Source of the DNA: Bacteroidales bacterium
GTDB lineage: Bacteria > Bacteroidota > Bacteroidia > Bacteroidales > UBA932
NCBI GenBank assembly: GCA_017443845.1
Contig: JAFSXX010000001.1
Location: 1-33,578 of the forward strand
Direction: 5' to 3'
Length of the DNA stretch: 33,578 nt
Made by a program: the position numbers and the translations under genes. The notes beneath the pieces were generated by a model, which saw only the letters and a program-made list of their open reading frames with translations, had not been told where the DNA came from and did not search any database. Below are positions 23,491 to 32,299 of the stretch, piece by piece. The first letter of the stretch is position 1; each line of letters starts with the position of its first letter.

Positions 23491-25647
23491 ATGAACTTTT
23501 ACCGGCGATTATCATTTTTGATTGCGCTCCTGTGCTTCTGCGCTTCACTGCGAGGGCAGGATACGATCGGAGTATGGGGAATGCTCAAGGATACCGTGAC
23601 CCTCGAGGCCTCGGCCGTCACAGCCAAGAGCAAGGAACAGACGCTCCGGGAGGGAGCCTATGCCGTCAATGCGGTCAATATCAACACGCAGGCGGCGACC
23701 CTGCAGTCGCTGACCCAGGCTATCGACCGCACCTCCGGCATACGCATCCGCGAGGAAGGCGGTGTCGGCAGCGACTTCGACCTCTCGATCAACGGAATGG
23801 GCGGCAACTCGATCCGCTATTTCCTCGACGGTATGCCGCTCGATGCCAAGGGCTCGGGCGTCACCCTCTCCAATCTGCCGGTCAACCTCATCGAGCGCGT
23901 CGAGATTTACAAGGGCGTCATCCCCGCCAGCTTCGGCAGCGATGCCCTGGGCGGGGCGGTCAATATAATCACCAGCCGCCACCGCCGCAACTATCTAGAT
24001 TTCTCATACGGCGCGGGCTCGTTCCATACCCACAAGGCCGATTTCCGCGCGCAGTACACCGGGAAGAGGACGGGACTCATCATCAGGCCCGTCGTCAGCG
24101 CCCACTATTCCAAGAACGACTACCTGATGCGCGATGTCAAGGTCCGCAACGAGGAGCGTACGGCCTTCATTATCACCGACCTGCCCCGTTTTCACGACGG
24201 ATATCTCTCCCTTTTCGGGCAGATCGAAGCCGGCTTCTCCGGCCGCAAATGGGCGGATGACTTCTTCGTCTCGGCTTCGGCCTCGAAGGTCGACAAGGAG
24301 GTCCAGACCGGCGCCACGCAGTCGTATGTCGTGGGAATGGCGGAGCGCAAAACCCGTTCGCTCAACCTTTCGGCCCGCTATTCCAAACGGGGATTCCTGG
24401 CCGAGAATCTCGACTTCTCGGCGATGGCCTCACATACCTGGGACCATTCGCAGACCATCGACACCACATACCGCCGTTACTACTGGGACGGCACATACAT
24501 AGAGGGCTCATACAGTGAGATCCGCCACCGCGGCAAGACCCTGCGCAACTATTACCGCCCGATGACAATCGTCCGCGGCAACTTCGACTGGCATCTGGCC
24601 GATAACCATTCGCTCACCCTCAATTATCTGCTCAACCGCACAGGCAACCGCCAGGACGACGAGTGGGATCTCGATTATGTTCCAACTGACGATGTCCTGA
24701 CCAAGCACATCATAGGCCTGGCCTACAATCAGGTGCTCTTCGGCGGGAGGATGGACAACGCCTTCTTCGCCAAGGATTACGTCAACCACCTGGAAGTGGG
24801 GCAGAGCGAGTTTCCCTCCACCACCGGTGCCGCGACCGTGGAGCCGGTCAGTACGCGCAACTACATAGGGTACGGCCTGGGCAGCCGATTTGAAATCGAC
24901 GCCCATTTCTCCCTCAAGGGCTCTTACGAGCACAGCGTCCGCCTTCCCGTATCGCGCGAGGTGCTTGGCAACGGCTCGACGGTCTATCCCAATCTCGCCC
25001 TCAGCCCCGAGATTAGCGAGAATTTCAACCTGGGCCTCTTCGGAGCCTGGGATCTCGGCGGAGGACACGTCATCTCCTACGAGGCCAACGGATTCGTCCG
25101 CCTGGTGGACAATTACATCCAGGCCACGGTTTCGGAGACCGAAGGAATGATGCAGTATGTCAACGTGGCTGCGGTCCATATCAAGGGAGTGGACGGCGAG
25201 ATCCGTTACGACTGGGCCGGGAAGCTGCACCTGGGAGCCAATGCCAGCTATGACGACTGCCGCGACCAGCGGGAGTTCAACCAGGACGGCACTCCCTCAA
25301 TAACCTACCGCAACCACACTCCCAACCGTCCGTGGGCCTTCTGTAACGCCGAGGCCGCCTATACCTTCCGCGAGGTGGGCCTGCCCGACAGCCGCCTGCG
25401 CATCGGCGCCGATTACCAGTGGGTGCACTGGTTCTTCGTGACCTGGGAAGCCTACGGTTCGGCCCGCACTAAGCCCCGCATCCCCGCGCAGCATCTGGTA
25501 AACGCCTCGCTGCTCTACTCCTGGATGGGCGGCAGGTACAATGTCTCGCTCGAGTGTACGAACCTGCTCAACGTCCTCTCCTTCGACAACTATATGCTGC
25601 AGAAGCCGGGCAGGGCATTCTTCCTCAAATTCAGATTGTTCCTATAA
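23491..25647 (+). CDS. btuB: BtuB-like TonB-dependent corrinoid receptor
   Basis: Outer-membrane TonB-dependent receptor of 718 residues. A signal peptide (about 1-22) is followed by a short TonB-box region (near TVTLEASAVTAKS). The plug domain contains QAIDRTSGIRIREEGG, SINGMGGNSIRYFLDGMPLD and IERVEIYKGVIPASFGSDALGGAVNIITS. A 22-strand-type barrel ends in the aromatic strand GRAFFLKFRLFL. It lacks the CarboxypepD and STN extensions of SusC proteins, so it is a simple vitamin or metal-complex type receptor. The cobalamin riboswitch in its leader and the BtuFCD genes downstream assign corrinoid as the cargo. The DUF4374 lipoprotein gene starts 29 nt after it and is probably its surface partner. 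Confidence 0.9.
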   Translation: MNFYRRLSFLIALLCFCASLRGQDTIGVWGMLKDTVTLEASAVTAKSKEQTLREGAYAVNAVNINTQAATLQSLTQAIDRTSGIRIREEGGVGSDFDLSINGMGGNSIRYFLDGMPLDAKGSGVTLSNLPVNLIERVEIYKGVIPASFGSDALGGAVNIITSRHRRNYLDFSYGAGSFHTHKADFRAQYTGKRTGLIIRPVVSAHYSKNDYLMRDVKVRNEERTAFIITDLPRFHDGYLSLFGQIEAGFSGRKWADDFFVSASASKVDKEVQTGATQSYVVGMAERKTRSLNLSARYSKRGFLAENLDFSAMASHTWDHSQTIDTTYRRYYWDGTYIEGSYSEIRHRGKTLRNYYRPMTIVRGNFDWHLADNHSLTLNYLLNRTGNRQDDEWDLDYVPTDDVLTKHIIGLAYNQVLFGGRMDNAFFAKDYVNHLEVGQSEFPSTTGAATVEPVSTRNYIGYGLGSRFEIDAHFSLKGSYEHSVRLPVSREVLGNGSTVYPNLALSPEISENFNLGLFGAWDLGGGHVISYEANGFVRLVDNYIQATVSETEGMMQYVNVAAVHIKGVDGEIRYDWAGKLHLGANASYDDCRDQREFNQDGTPSITYRNHTPNRPWAFCNAEAAYTFREVGLPDSRLRIGADYQWVHWFFVTWEAYGSARTKPRIPAQHLVNASLLYSWMGGRYNVSLECTNLLNVLSFDNYMLQKPGRAFFLKFRLFL

Positions 25648-25676
25648 TAATGATAACTGACAAAAAACAAATCGAA

Positions 25677-26990
25677 ATGAAAGCATTGAAACATCTTCTT
25701 CTCATCCTGACCGTAGCGATGGTCTCGATGATGTCAATGGCATCGAGCTGCGAAAAACAGCCTGAACCCGAACCGAAGCCTGAAATCAAGGATTACAATT
25801 TCGACCTCTTCGTCTGCGCTGTAAAGCACGGCGGTATGTCCAAGAACAAGAACGGCACATACGTGCGCAGCGTCTCCGCCCTGACCGCTGACCAGCCTAT
25901 GGTTGAATTCACCGGCAAGGGTATCGATATCACCGAGGATTTCACCCTCGAGAGCATCACCCGCGGCAAATACTACTATCAGGTTCCCCAGCGCGCTACC
26001 GGCGGCTTCGTAAAGTTCCACATCGAGCGTAACGCCGCAGGCGAGGAGAGCATCGTAGAGGATGCCGAGGTTCCTTTCAAGGACAATACCTTCGACGCAC
26101 GCAAATATACCCACGCCTGGATCGGTGACAGCACGACCCTCGTACTCGTCGGCACGGATGCCAAGCACACCAAGATTTTCTGGACCAAGCTGGCCGAGTC
26201 GAACCTCGCAGTCCAGAGCGAAGGCACGTTCAATATCACCCTGCCAGAGAAGTATGGTTCCTTCTCCACCTCAGGCCTTCTGACCTACCGCAAGAGCGAC
26301 AAGAAACTCTATTATTTCTATCTCACCAAATTGGCTGCCGGCATTTCCGACGCTGCCACTTCAGTGACCCATATCGCAGTCATCAACCCCGAAACAATGG
26401 CGGTTGAATCTGATACCGCAGTTCCCTTCGACGTGATGGAAGAGACCGCCGGCAGCGCATACGGCGAACTGATGCAGAGCATGATCTTCTACGATGAGGC
26501 TGACAATATGTATGTGGCCGGCCTTAAGACCATTAACGATCAGGAGATGGGTATCCTCCGCCGCATCCCCGTGGGCAAGACCACTTTCGATGCATCCTGG
26601 AACGGCTTCCCCAACCCCGAAGGCAAGCTCCTCACTGTCCAGTATCTCGGCGACGGAAAGGTCCTCAGCTACTCCCGCGAGGAGACCCTCGGTACCAAGA
26701 TCGACAGCAAGAGCCACTTCTACTCCATCATCAACCTCTCCGACTGCACCCGCAGCCGCGTCAAGTTCAACGGCCAGGACCTCCAGTATTGCGGCGGCCG
26801 CTTCTCGCAGCGCAGCGCGGTTGTCAACGGTAAGGCATATATCGGAGTAGGCGGCGAGGTAGAGGGCGCTGACGAGGCGACCAACCCGACCATCTACATC
26901 TACGACTGCAAGACCGGAGCTGTCGAAAAGGGCGTGGAGCTCTCCAAGGGCTTCTGCTTCGACATCATCCGGGCAATGGAAGCGAAGTAA
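25677..26990 (+). CDS. DUF4374 surface lipoprotein, candidate corrinoid-capture partner of the receptor
   Basis: Lipoprotein of 437 residues. The signal peptide ends near ASSC (Cys25) and is followed by an acidic, Pro-rich linker with alternating E and P (about 27-37). The rest is beta-rich, with repeated blade-like segments (for example HAWIGDSTTLVLVGTDAKH, KKLYYFYLTKLAAGISD, DNMYVAGLKTINDQEMGILR and TIYIYDCKTGAVEKGVE), consistent with a propeller-like fold and the DUF4374 family. In Bacteroides a propeller lipoprotein, BtuG, caps BtuB and captures B12. This protein may play the same role but is probably a different family. The ATG at 25677 gives a clean lipoprotein signal; the longer upstream frame overlaps btuB. 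Confidence 0.78.
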   Translation: MKALKHLLLILTVAMVSMMSMASSCEKQPEPEPKPEIKDYNFDLFVCAVKHGGMSKNKNGTYVRSVSALTADQPMVEFTGKGIDITEDFTLESITRGKYYYQVPQRATGGFVKFHIERNAAGEESIVEDAEVPFKDNTFDARKYTHAWIGDSTTLVLVGTDAKHTKIFWTKLAESNLAVQSEGTFNITLPEKYGSFSTSGLLTYRKSDKKLYYFYLTKLAAGISDAATSVTHIAVINPETMAVESDTAVPFDVMEETAGSAYGELMQSMIFYDEADNMYVAGLKTINDQEMGILRRIPVGKTTFDASWNGFPNPEGKLLTVQYLGDGKVLSYSREETLGTKIDSKSHFYSIINLSDCTRSRVKFNGQDLQYCGGRFSQRSAVVNGKAYIGVGGEVEGADEATNPTIYIYDCKTGAVEKGVELSKGFCFDIIRAMEAK

Positions 26991-26997
26991 AGTTTGC

Positions 26998-27005
26998 TAT
27001 ATTTG
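26998..27005 (+). promoter_or_regulatory. -7 promoter element for cbiA-btuFCD
   Basis: TATATTTG matches TAnnTTTG, 39 nt before the cbiA ATG. It suggests that cbiA and the ABC transporter genes have a promoter independent of the riboswitch. Confidence 0.5.
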
Positions 27006-27043
27006 CTTCCGGTTTCAGAAATGGAACCGGAAGCTTGTATTTT
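27005..27043 (+). terminator. Hairpin terminator between the DUF4374 gene and cbiA
   Basis: GCTTCCGGTT (27005-27014) pairs perfectly with AACCGGAAGC (27025-27034), and TTGTATTTT follows. It probably ends the riboswitch-controlled btuB transcript. It overlaps the start region of the next transcript. Confidence 0.65.
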
Positions 27044-27044
27044 A

Positions 27045-28331
27045 ATGAAGCCACAGTTACTCATAGGAGCCATAGCTTCGGGAAGCGGCAAAACCACCTT
27101 TTCGATGGGATTGATGCGGGCCCTGCGGCGCCGTGGGCTTGTGGTACAGCCCTTCAAATGCGGTCCCGACTACATCGACACCCGCTTCCATACCGTCGCC
27201 ACCGGCGTCGGATCCGTCAACCTCGACACCTGGATGGCCACCCCGGGGCACGTAAGGGACATTTATCATCATTACGGCAAAGACTCCGACATCTGCATCA
27301 CCGAAGGGGTAATGGGCCTCTTCGACGGCTACGACCGCCTCAAAGGCAGCGCCGCCGAGATCTCCACCCTCCTGCAGGTTCCGGTGGTGCTTCTGGTCAA
27401 CGGCCGCTCCACGGCCTACACCATAGCCGCCCAACTCTACGGAATGAAAAACTTCATTCCCGGGATATCGATAGCCGGAGTGGTATTCAACCAGGTCGGC
27501 TGCGGCAGGCATTCGGAATTCATGCGCCAGGCCTGCGAGGATGTAGGTCTCGAATGCTTCGGCTTCCTGCCGAGGACCCAGGGCCTCGAAATACCCTCCC
27601 GCCACCTCGGACTTACGATGGGGGCCCGGGAGGAGATGGACGCCCTATGCGAGAAGGCGGCGGATCTGGTAGCCCGGAACGTGGATATCGACCGTCTGCT
27701 GCGAGCCTGCACCGTTCCCTTCGCCGAAAAACCGGCCTCAGGACAACTTGAGGCCGGCCAGACCACGGGAAAACTCAGCATAGCGGTAGCCCGCGACGCC
27801 GCTTTCAACTTCACCTACCGCGAGAATCTCGACAGACTCTCTTCGCTGGGTGAGATAACATATTTCAGCCCGCTTGCGGGCGACAGTCTTCCCGGATGCG
27901 ACCTCCTTTATCTGCCGGGAGGCTATCCCGAGCTCTTCGCGAAGGAACTCTCCGGGAGCGCTACCAATCTGCAGATCAGAGAGTTCGCAGAAGCTGGAGG
28001 CAAGGTTCTTGCGGAGTGCGGCGGAATGATCTACCTATGCAAAGGAATAGAGGAGGCTCCGATGTGCGGGGTGCTGCCGTTTGAGGCTACGATGGAGGGC
28101 GCCAGGCTCCATCTCGGATACCGCCGCATCGAAACCTCCGGCGGTTCTTGGCGCGGACACGAATTCCACTATTCGCACCTTACCGCCCCCGATGCCCTCC
28201 CTTCCGTGGCGCGGCAATACAATGCGGCGGGGGAGGAGGTTCCCACCCCGCTTTACAGATACAAGAATACGATAGCCGGCTACACCCACCTCTACTGGGG
28301 CGAGGCCGACATTTTGAAACTATGGGAATGA
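27045..28331 (+). CDS. cbiA: Cobyrinate a,c-diamide synthase
   Basis: Cytoplasmic ATP- and glutamine-dependent amidase of 428 residues that converts side chains a and c of cobyrinic acid to amides in cobamide synthesis. The N-terminal synthetase domain begins with the P-loop GAIASGSGKTT (residues 8-18) and includes KCGPDYIDTRFH and EGVMGLFDGYD. The C-terminal class I glutaminase domain has LLYLPGGYPELF and the catalytic Cys325 in VLAECGGMIYL, with a late GHEFHYS. Length is slightly short for the family but no domain is missing. The ATG at 27045 starts right at the P-loop strand; earlier in-frame starts lie inside the terminator hairpin. The CbiA and CobB variants cannot be told apart by eye. 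It overlaps btuF by 4 nt. Confidence 0.94.
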   Translation: MKPQLLIGAIASGSGKTTFSMGLMRALRRRGLVVQPFKCGPDYIDTRFHTVATGVGSVNLDTWMATPGHVRDIYHHYGKDSDICITEGVMGLFDGYDRLKGSAAEISTLLQVPVVLLVNGRSTAYTIAAQLYGMKNFIPGISIAGVVFNQVGCGRHSEFMRQACEDVGLECFGFLPRTQGLEIPSRHLGLTMGAREEMDALCEKAADLVARNVDIDRLLRACTVPFAEKPASGQLEAGQTTGKLSIAVARDAAFNFTYRENLDRLSSLGEITYFSPLAGDSLPGCDLLYLPGGYPELFAKELSGSATNLQIREFAEAGGKVLAECGGMIYLCKGIEEAPMCGVLPFEATMEGARLHLGYRRIETSGGSWRGHEFHYSHLTAPDALPSVARQYNAAGEEVPTPLYRYKNTIAGYTHLYWGEADILKLWE

Positions 28332-29473
28332 AACAAACGATGATGGCGGCCCTTGCGGCCCTTATGCTGATTGCCTGCCCCTCCTGCAAACAGGGTGCGA
28401 AAAACGTTCAGCCCGCTCCGGCTGTCCCTTCGGTGAGCGGCGAAATCAAAGTTGAATATGCCACCGGCTTCAGCGTAACCTATACCGACTATGGCACGCT
28501 GCTGGAAATCAGCGACCCCGAGAGGGAGGAGGGCCAGGTCTTCCGTTACCTGCTGATACCGACCGAGACCGAGGCCGAAAAGGTACCGGAGGGCTATGAA
28601 ATCCTCGAAGTGCCCGTCGAGAGCGTGGTATGCATGACCTCCCTGCAGCTCTCCAACTTCATCAAGCTGGGCGAACTTGACAGGGTAGTGGGAATCACCA
28701 GCACCCGCCATCTCTTCAATCCGGAAATGAAACAGCGGCTGGCCGACGGCCGCACGCACAAGATCGGCATCGAAGGCAACTTCGACAACGAGGTGATACT
28801 CGCAATGGACCCCGAGGTCATCTTCATATCGCCCTTCAAACGCGGCGGATACGAGGCCCTCAAGGGCGTCGGCATTCCCCTGATTCCCCACCTGGGCTAC
28901 AAGGAGATGACTCCGCTCGGACAGGCGGAATGGATCAAATTCATAGGCCTGCTGACGGGTGAGGAGAAGAAGGCGAACGCCGAATTCGAAGCCATCAAGC
29001 AGCGCTACAATGAGCTGAAGGAGAAGGCTTCGAAAGTGAAGGAGCGCCCCGTGGTGCTCAGCGGCGAATTGCACGGCGGCAACTGGTATGTGGGTGGTGG
29101 CCGCAGCTTCCTGGCCCAGATATTCCGCGATGCGGGAGGCGAATATTTCCTGCCCGACGACCAGACCTCCGGCGGCAAGAACCTCGACTTCGAGACCGTT
29201 TACAGCCGCAGCGACGAGGTCAAGTACTGGAGGATAGTCAACAGCTACGACGGCACCTTCTCATACGACGCCCTCAAGGCCGAGGATGCCCGCTACGCCG
29301 ACCTCTATGCCTTCAAAAACAAGGGCGTGATCTACTGCAACATGCGGGAGAAACCCTTCTATGAGAGTATGCCGGTAATGCCCGAGGTGGTGCTCGCCGA
29401 CCTTATCCATATCTTCCATCCCGAACTCCTTCCGGCCGATTACAAGCCGGTATTCTACGAACTGCTCAAATGA
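28328..29473 (+). CDS. btuF: Corrinoid ABC transporter substrate-binding lipoprotein
   Basis: Periplasmic binding protein of the BtuF/FepB class III type, 381 residues. The lipoprotein signal has the lipobox LIAC (Cys17; a second Cys at 20 is possible). The two lobes joined by a helix are visible from VESVVCMTSLQLSNFIKLGE and DNEVILAMDPEVIFISPF, and the permease-docking region is around YKEMTPLGQAEWIKFIGLL. The start overlaps the cbiA stop in an ATGA arrangement; an ATG two codons earlier is possible. Operon position with cbiA, next to a riboswitch-controlled receptor, argues for corrinoid as the ligand. By family alone, heme or siderophore would also fit. Confidence 0.88.
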   Translation: MKQTMMAALAALMLIACPSCKQGAKNVQPAPAVPSVSGEIKVEYATGFSVTYTDYGTLLEISDPEREEGQVFRYLLIPTETEAEKVPEGYEILEVPVESVVCMTSLQLSNFIKLGELDRVVGITSTRHLFNPEMKQRLADGRTHKIGIEGNFDNEVILAMDPEVIFISPFKRGGYEALKGVGIPLIPHLGYKEMTPLGQAEWIKFIGLLTGEEKKANAEFEAIKQRYNELKEKASKVKERPVVLSGELHGGNWYVGGGRSFLAQIFRDAGGEYFLPDDQTSGGKNLDFETVYSRSDEVKYWRIVNSYDGTFSYDALKAEDARYADLYAFKNKGVIYCNMREKPFYESMPVMPEVVLADLIHIFHPELLPADYKPVFYELLK

Positions 29474-30507
29474 AACGTCCCGTCGCCCTCTGGATGGTGA
29501 TACTGGTTCTCTCCATCCTGGTATTCTTTTTCCTGAACCTGCTGCTGGGGTCTGTCACGATTCCGGCATCTTCGGTGTGGGATATCCTCCTGGGAGGCGA
29601 CGGCGATAAGACAGTCTGGCGCAACATAGTCCTTAAATCCCGCCTGCCCCAGGCCGTGACGGCGCTTGTGGCGGGAGCCGGGCTTTCGGTGGCCGGCCTG
29701 CAGATGCAGACCGTTTTCCGCAACCCGCTGGCGGGCCCTTCGGTGCTCGGAGTTAGTTCCGGCGCCAGCCTCGGAGTAGCCTTCGTAGTGCTTCTCTCGG
29801 GCCGTCTGGGAGGCGTCGCGCTGAGCCGTCTTGGCTATATGGGAGAGTTCGCGATGACTATGGCGGCGATTGTAGGAGCGCTGGCGATAATGGCTCTGAT
29901 AGTATATGTCGCGCAGAAGGTCCGCGGCAATGTCACCCTGCTGATAATCGGCGTGATGATAGGCTATGTCGCCACCGCCATCATCGGAGTGCTGAAATTC
30001 TTCAGCGCCGAGGAGGACGTGCGCGCCTATGTGGTCTGGGGCCTGGGCAGTTTCGCCCGCGTCTCGGGCGGCCAGGTGGCCACTTTCGCTGTGATAATGG
30101 CCGTGCTGCTGCCTCTTTCGATGCTGCTGGTCAAGACACTTAATCTGCTCTTGCTGGGCGACGGATATGCCCGCAACCTGGGCCTCAATATCCGCCGCGC
30201 GCGCCTCTGGGTCATAATCTGCGCCGGTGTGCTGGTGGCCATAGTCACAGCCTATTGCGGCCCGATCTCATTCCTGGGGCTCGCGGTGCCGCACCTCTGC
30301 CGCGCGATGTTCCGCACATCGGACCACCGCATCCTGATGCCGGCCTCCCTTCTTGCGGGTTCCTCGCTGGCATTGCTCTGTAATCTCATAGCCCGGCTGC
30401 CCGGATTCGAAGGGGCGCTGCCGGTCAACTCTGTCACGGCCCTCATAGGCGCCCCGGTCGTGGCGATGGTGCTCTTCAGGCGCAGAAAGGAGGAGACGGG
30501 AGAATGA
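29470..30507 (+). CDS. btuC: Corrinoid ABC transporter permease (FecCD/BtuC family)
   Basis: Inner-membrane permease of 345 residues with about ten transmembrane helices. Family motifs are SRLPQAVTALVAGAGLSVAGLQMQTVFRNPLAGPSVLGVSSGA (residues 54-96), WGLGSFARVSGG, and the cytoplasmic coupling region GPISFLGLAVPHLCRAMFRTSDHR. Only one permease gene is present, so it should form a homodimer with two BtuD ATPases. Start and stop both overlap their neighbours by 4 nt, a tightly coupled btuF-btuC-btuD array. Confidence 0.92.
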   Translation: MKRPVALWMVILVLSILVFFFLNLLLGSVTIPASSVWDILLGGDGDKTVWRNIVLKSRLPQAVTALVAGAGLSVAGLQMQTVFRNPLAGPSVLGVSSGASLGVAFVVLLSGRLGGVALSRLGYMGEFAMTMAAIVGALAIMALIVYVAQKVRGNVTLLIIGVMIGYVATAIIGVLKFFSAEEDVRAYVVWGLGSFARVSGGQVATFAVIMAVLLPLSMLLVKTLNLLLLGDGYARNLGLNIRRARLWVIICAGVLVAIVTAYCGPISFLGLAVPHLCRAMFRTSDHRILMPASLLAGSSLALLCNLIARLPGFEGALPVNSVTALIGAPVVAMVLFRRRKEETGE

Positions 30508-31244
30508 GGGGAGAAGTGAGCATAAAAGTCGAAAACCTGGCCATCGGCTACCGCGGCAAGCACGAAGTCAAGCGTGTTGCCGAAGGCATCTCCGATACCA
30601 TCCACAGTGGCGAACTCACCTGCCTGCTGGGCGAGAACGGAGCCGGAAAATCCACCCTCCTGCGTACCCTGGCGGCATTCCAGCCCGCCCTGGAAGGGAA
30701 TATCTCGATACTCGGACGCAATCTGGCAGATTATGGCGAGAAGCAGCTCGCGACCGTCATAGGAGTGGTCCTTACGGAGCGGAGCAGCGTCCAGAATATG
30801 ACTGTCGAAGAGCTCGTAGGAATGGGCCGTAGCCCCTACACCGGCTTCTGGGGCCGTCTCAGGCCCGAAGACAGGGCGGTAGTCGATTCCTCGCTCGAGA
30901 TGGTGGGCATCTCTCAGTTCCGCAGCCGCCTGGTCCAGACCCTCAGCGACGGCGAGCGGCAGAAAGTTATGATTGCCAAGGCCCTGGCGCAGGAGACCCC
31001 GATAATCTTCCTCGACGAGCCTACCGCTTTCCTCGACTATCCCAGCAAAGTGGAGATCCTCCATCTGCTCCACCGCCTCTCGCGCGAGGCCGACAAGACC
31101 ATATTCCTCTCCACCCACGACCTCGAACTCGTCCTGCGGGTGACCGACCGCATCTGGCTGATGGCTAAGGGCAAGAGCGTGCAGATCGGTCGGCCGGAGG
31201 ACTTCGTTATCGAAACTGAAACGGGCCGTTTTTACTTCAAATAA
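30504..31244 (+). CDS. btuD: Corrinoid ABC transporter ATPase
   Basis: ABC ATPase of 246 residues that energises the BtuC permease. Walker A GENGAGKST (43-51), signature LSDGE (147-151), Walker B IIFLDEP (167-173) and the switch His205 in STHDLE are all intact. Most similar in pattern to FecE/BtuD/FepC ATPases. It is the last gene of the cbiA-btuFCD unit and ends 53 nt before the convergent cbiB stop. No strong terminator is visible in that gap; there is only a short palindrome, GCTTTAAAGC. Confidence 0.93.
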   Translation: MRGEVSIKVENLAIGYRGKHEVKRVAEGISDTIHSGELTCLLGENGAGKSTLLRTLAAFQPALEGNISILGRNLADYGEKQLATVIGVVLTERSSVQNMTVEELVGMGRSPYTGFWGRLRPEDRAVVDSSLEMVGISQFRSRLVQTLSDGERQKVMIAKALAQETPIIFLDEPTAFLDYPSKVEILHLLHRLSREADKTIFLSTHDLELVLRVTDRIWLMAKGKSVQIGRPEDFVIETETGRFYFK

Positions 31245-31297
31245 TCGATATCTGCTTTAAAGCGCGGCGGTCAAACTGATTTTGGGTGAAAAACGAG

Positions 31298-32299
31298 TCA
31301 CAACAGGATGAACACCGCAGCCACCAGCGCCACCATCACGATTTCGGCGCCCCGGTTGATGCGGACCGAACGCTCCATATCCTCCGTGGTCAGGGGGCGG
31401 TCGTTTTCCCCGATATAGGGTTTCCAGACCTCCTCGCCGAAGTAGTTGTGCGGCCCGCCGAAGCGGCAGTCGAGGATTCCGGCAAGGGCCGATTCTGGAT
31501 AGCCGGAATTGGGGCTCAGGTGGGCCTTGCCGTATTTCCGGACGAAGGGTAGGAGGTTGAGGCGCCCTGCCACGAGAAGCATCAGGAACGCGCTCAGGCG
31601 TGCGGGGATCCAGCCCGCGATATCATCGAGGCGGGCGGCGAAACGGCCGAACTCGAGGTAACGCTCATTGCGGTATCCGATCATCGAGTCGAGGGTGTTT
31701 ATCATCTTGTAGGCCACCATTCCGGGCACGCCGAGTACCGCGAGCCAGAAAAGCGGCGCTATGACGCCGTCGTTGAGGTTTTCTGCAAGGGTTTCGAGCG
31801 CGGCGGTACGGATTTCCTGCACGGAGAGTTCCGAAGTGTCGCGGCCCACTATGCGTCCGACCTGTTTGCGGCCCTCTTCGAGGGAGCGGTCAGCCGCCTT
31901 GAAGACCTCGCGGACTTCGCGTATCAATGTGGTGCCGGCAAGGCAGAAGAAGATGAGAATGGCCGATATTATGCCCTCCAGCCAGGTTCCAAGACGCATC
32001 GCGCCCTGAAGTGAACCGGAACCCGCCGCATCGCTCATCAGCGCCTTTCCGCCCCATATGAGCGAAGGCAGCGCCCGTGCGATCCAGAGCAGGCACCAGG
32101 TCAGGATAAAAGCCCCGATTACCAGGCCGACAGCCATAAAAGCCCCCTTCCGGACGCGGTTGGCACCGTTGTTCCAGCGTTTCTCACCCTTTGCGATAAG
32201 CTTTCCGAAACCCACGACGGGATGCGGCAGCCACGCGGGGTCGCCGAGCGTCAGATCGAGCAGCCAGCCCGCTGCGAGGGAGATTGCCCTTGAAATCAT
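31298..32299 (-). CDS. cbiB: Adenosylcobinamide-phosphate synthase
   Basis: Inner-membrane enzyme of 333 residues that attaches aminopropanol phosphate (or a related arm) to adenosylcobyric acid. The signature region GDPAWLPHPVVGFGKLI lies at about 19-35. AENLNDGVIAPLFW and NTLDSMIGYRNERYLEFGRFAARLDDIAGWIPARLSAFLM are the conserved loops. Several transmembrane helices are visible (about 50-75, 90-115, 180-200, 240-258 and 315-332). It overlaps the decarboxylase gene upstream by 4 nt, and the two encode consecutive steps of the lower-loop branch. It is called cobD in the aerobic-pathway nomenclature. Confidence 0.94.
   Translation of the reverse strand: MISRAISLAAGWLLDLTLGDPAWLPHPVVGFGKLIAKGEKRWNNGANRVRKGAFMAVGLVIGAFILTWCLLWIARALPSLIWGGKALMSDAAGSGSLQGAMRLGTWLEGIISAILIFFCLAGTTLIREVREVFKAADRSLEEGRKQVGRIVGRDTSELSVQEIRTAALETLAENLNDGVIAPLFWLAVLGVPGMVAYKMINTLDSMIGYRNERYLEFGRFAARLDDIAGWIPARLSAFLMLLVAGRLNLLPFVRKYGKAHLSPNSGYPESALAGILDCRFGGPHNYFGEEVWKPYIGENDRPLTTEDMERSVRINRGAEIVMVALVAAVFILL

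Noticed and set aside
31245-31297. Terminator between btuD and cbiB
   Set aside because: Only a 10-bp AT-centred palindrome (GCTTTAAAGC) without a U tract is present; too weak to call.
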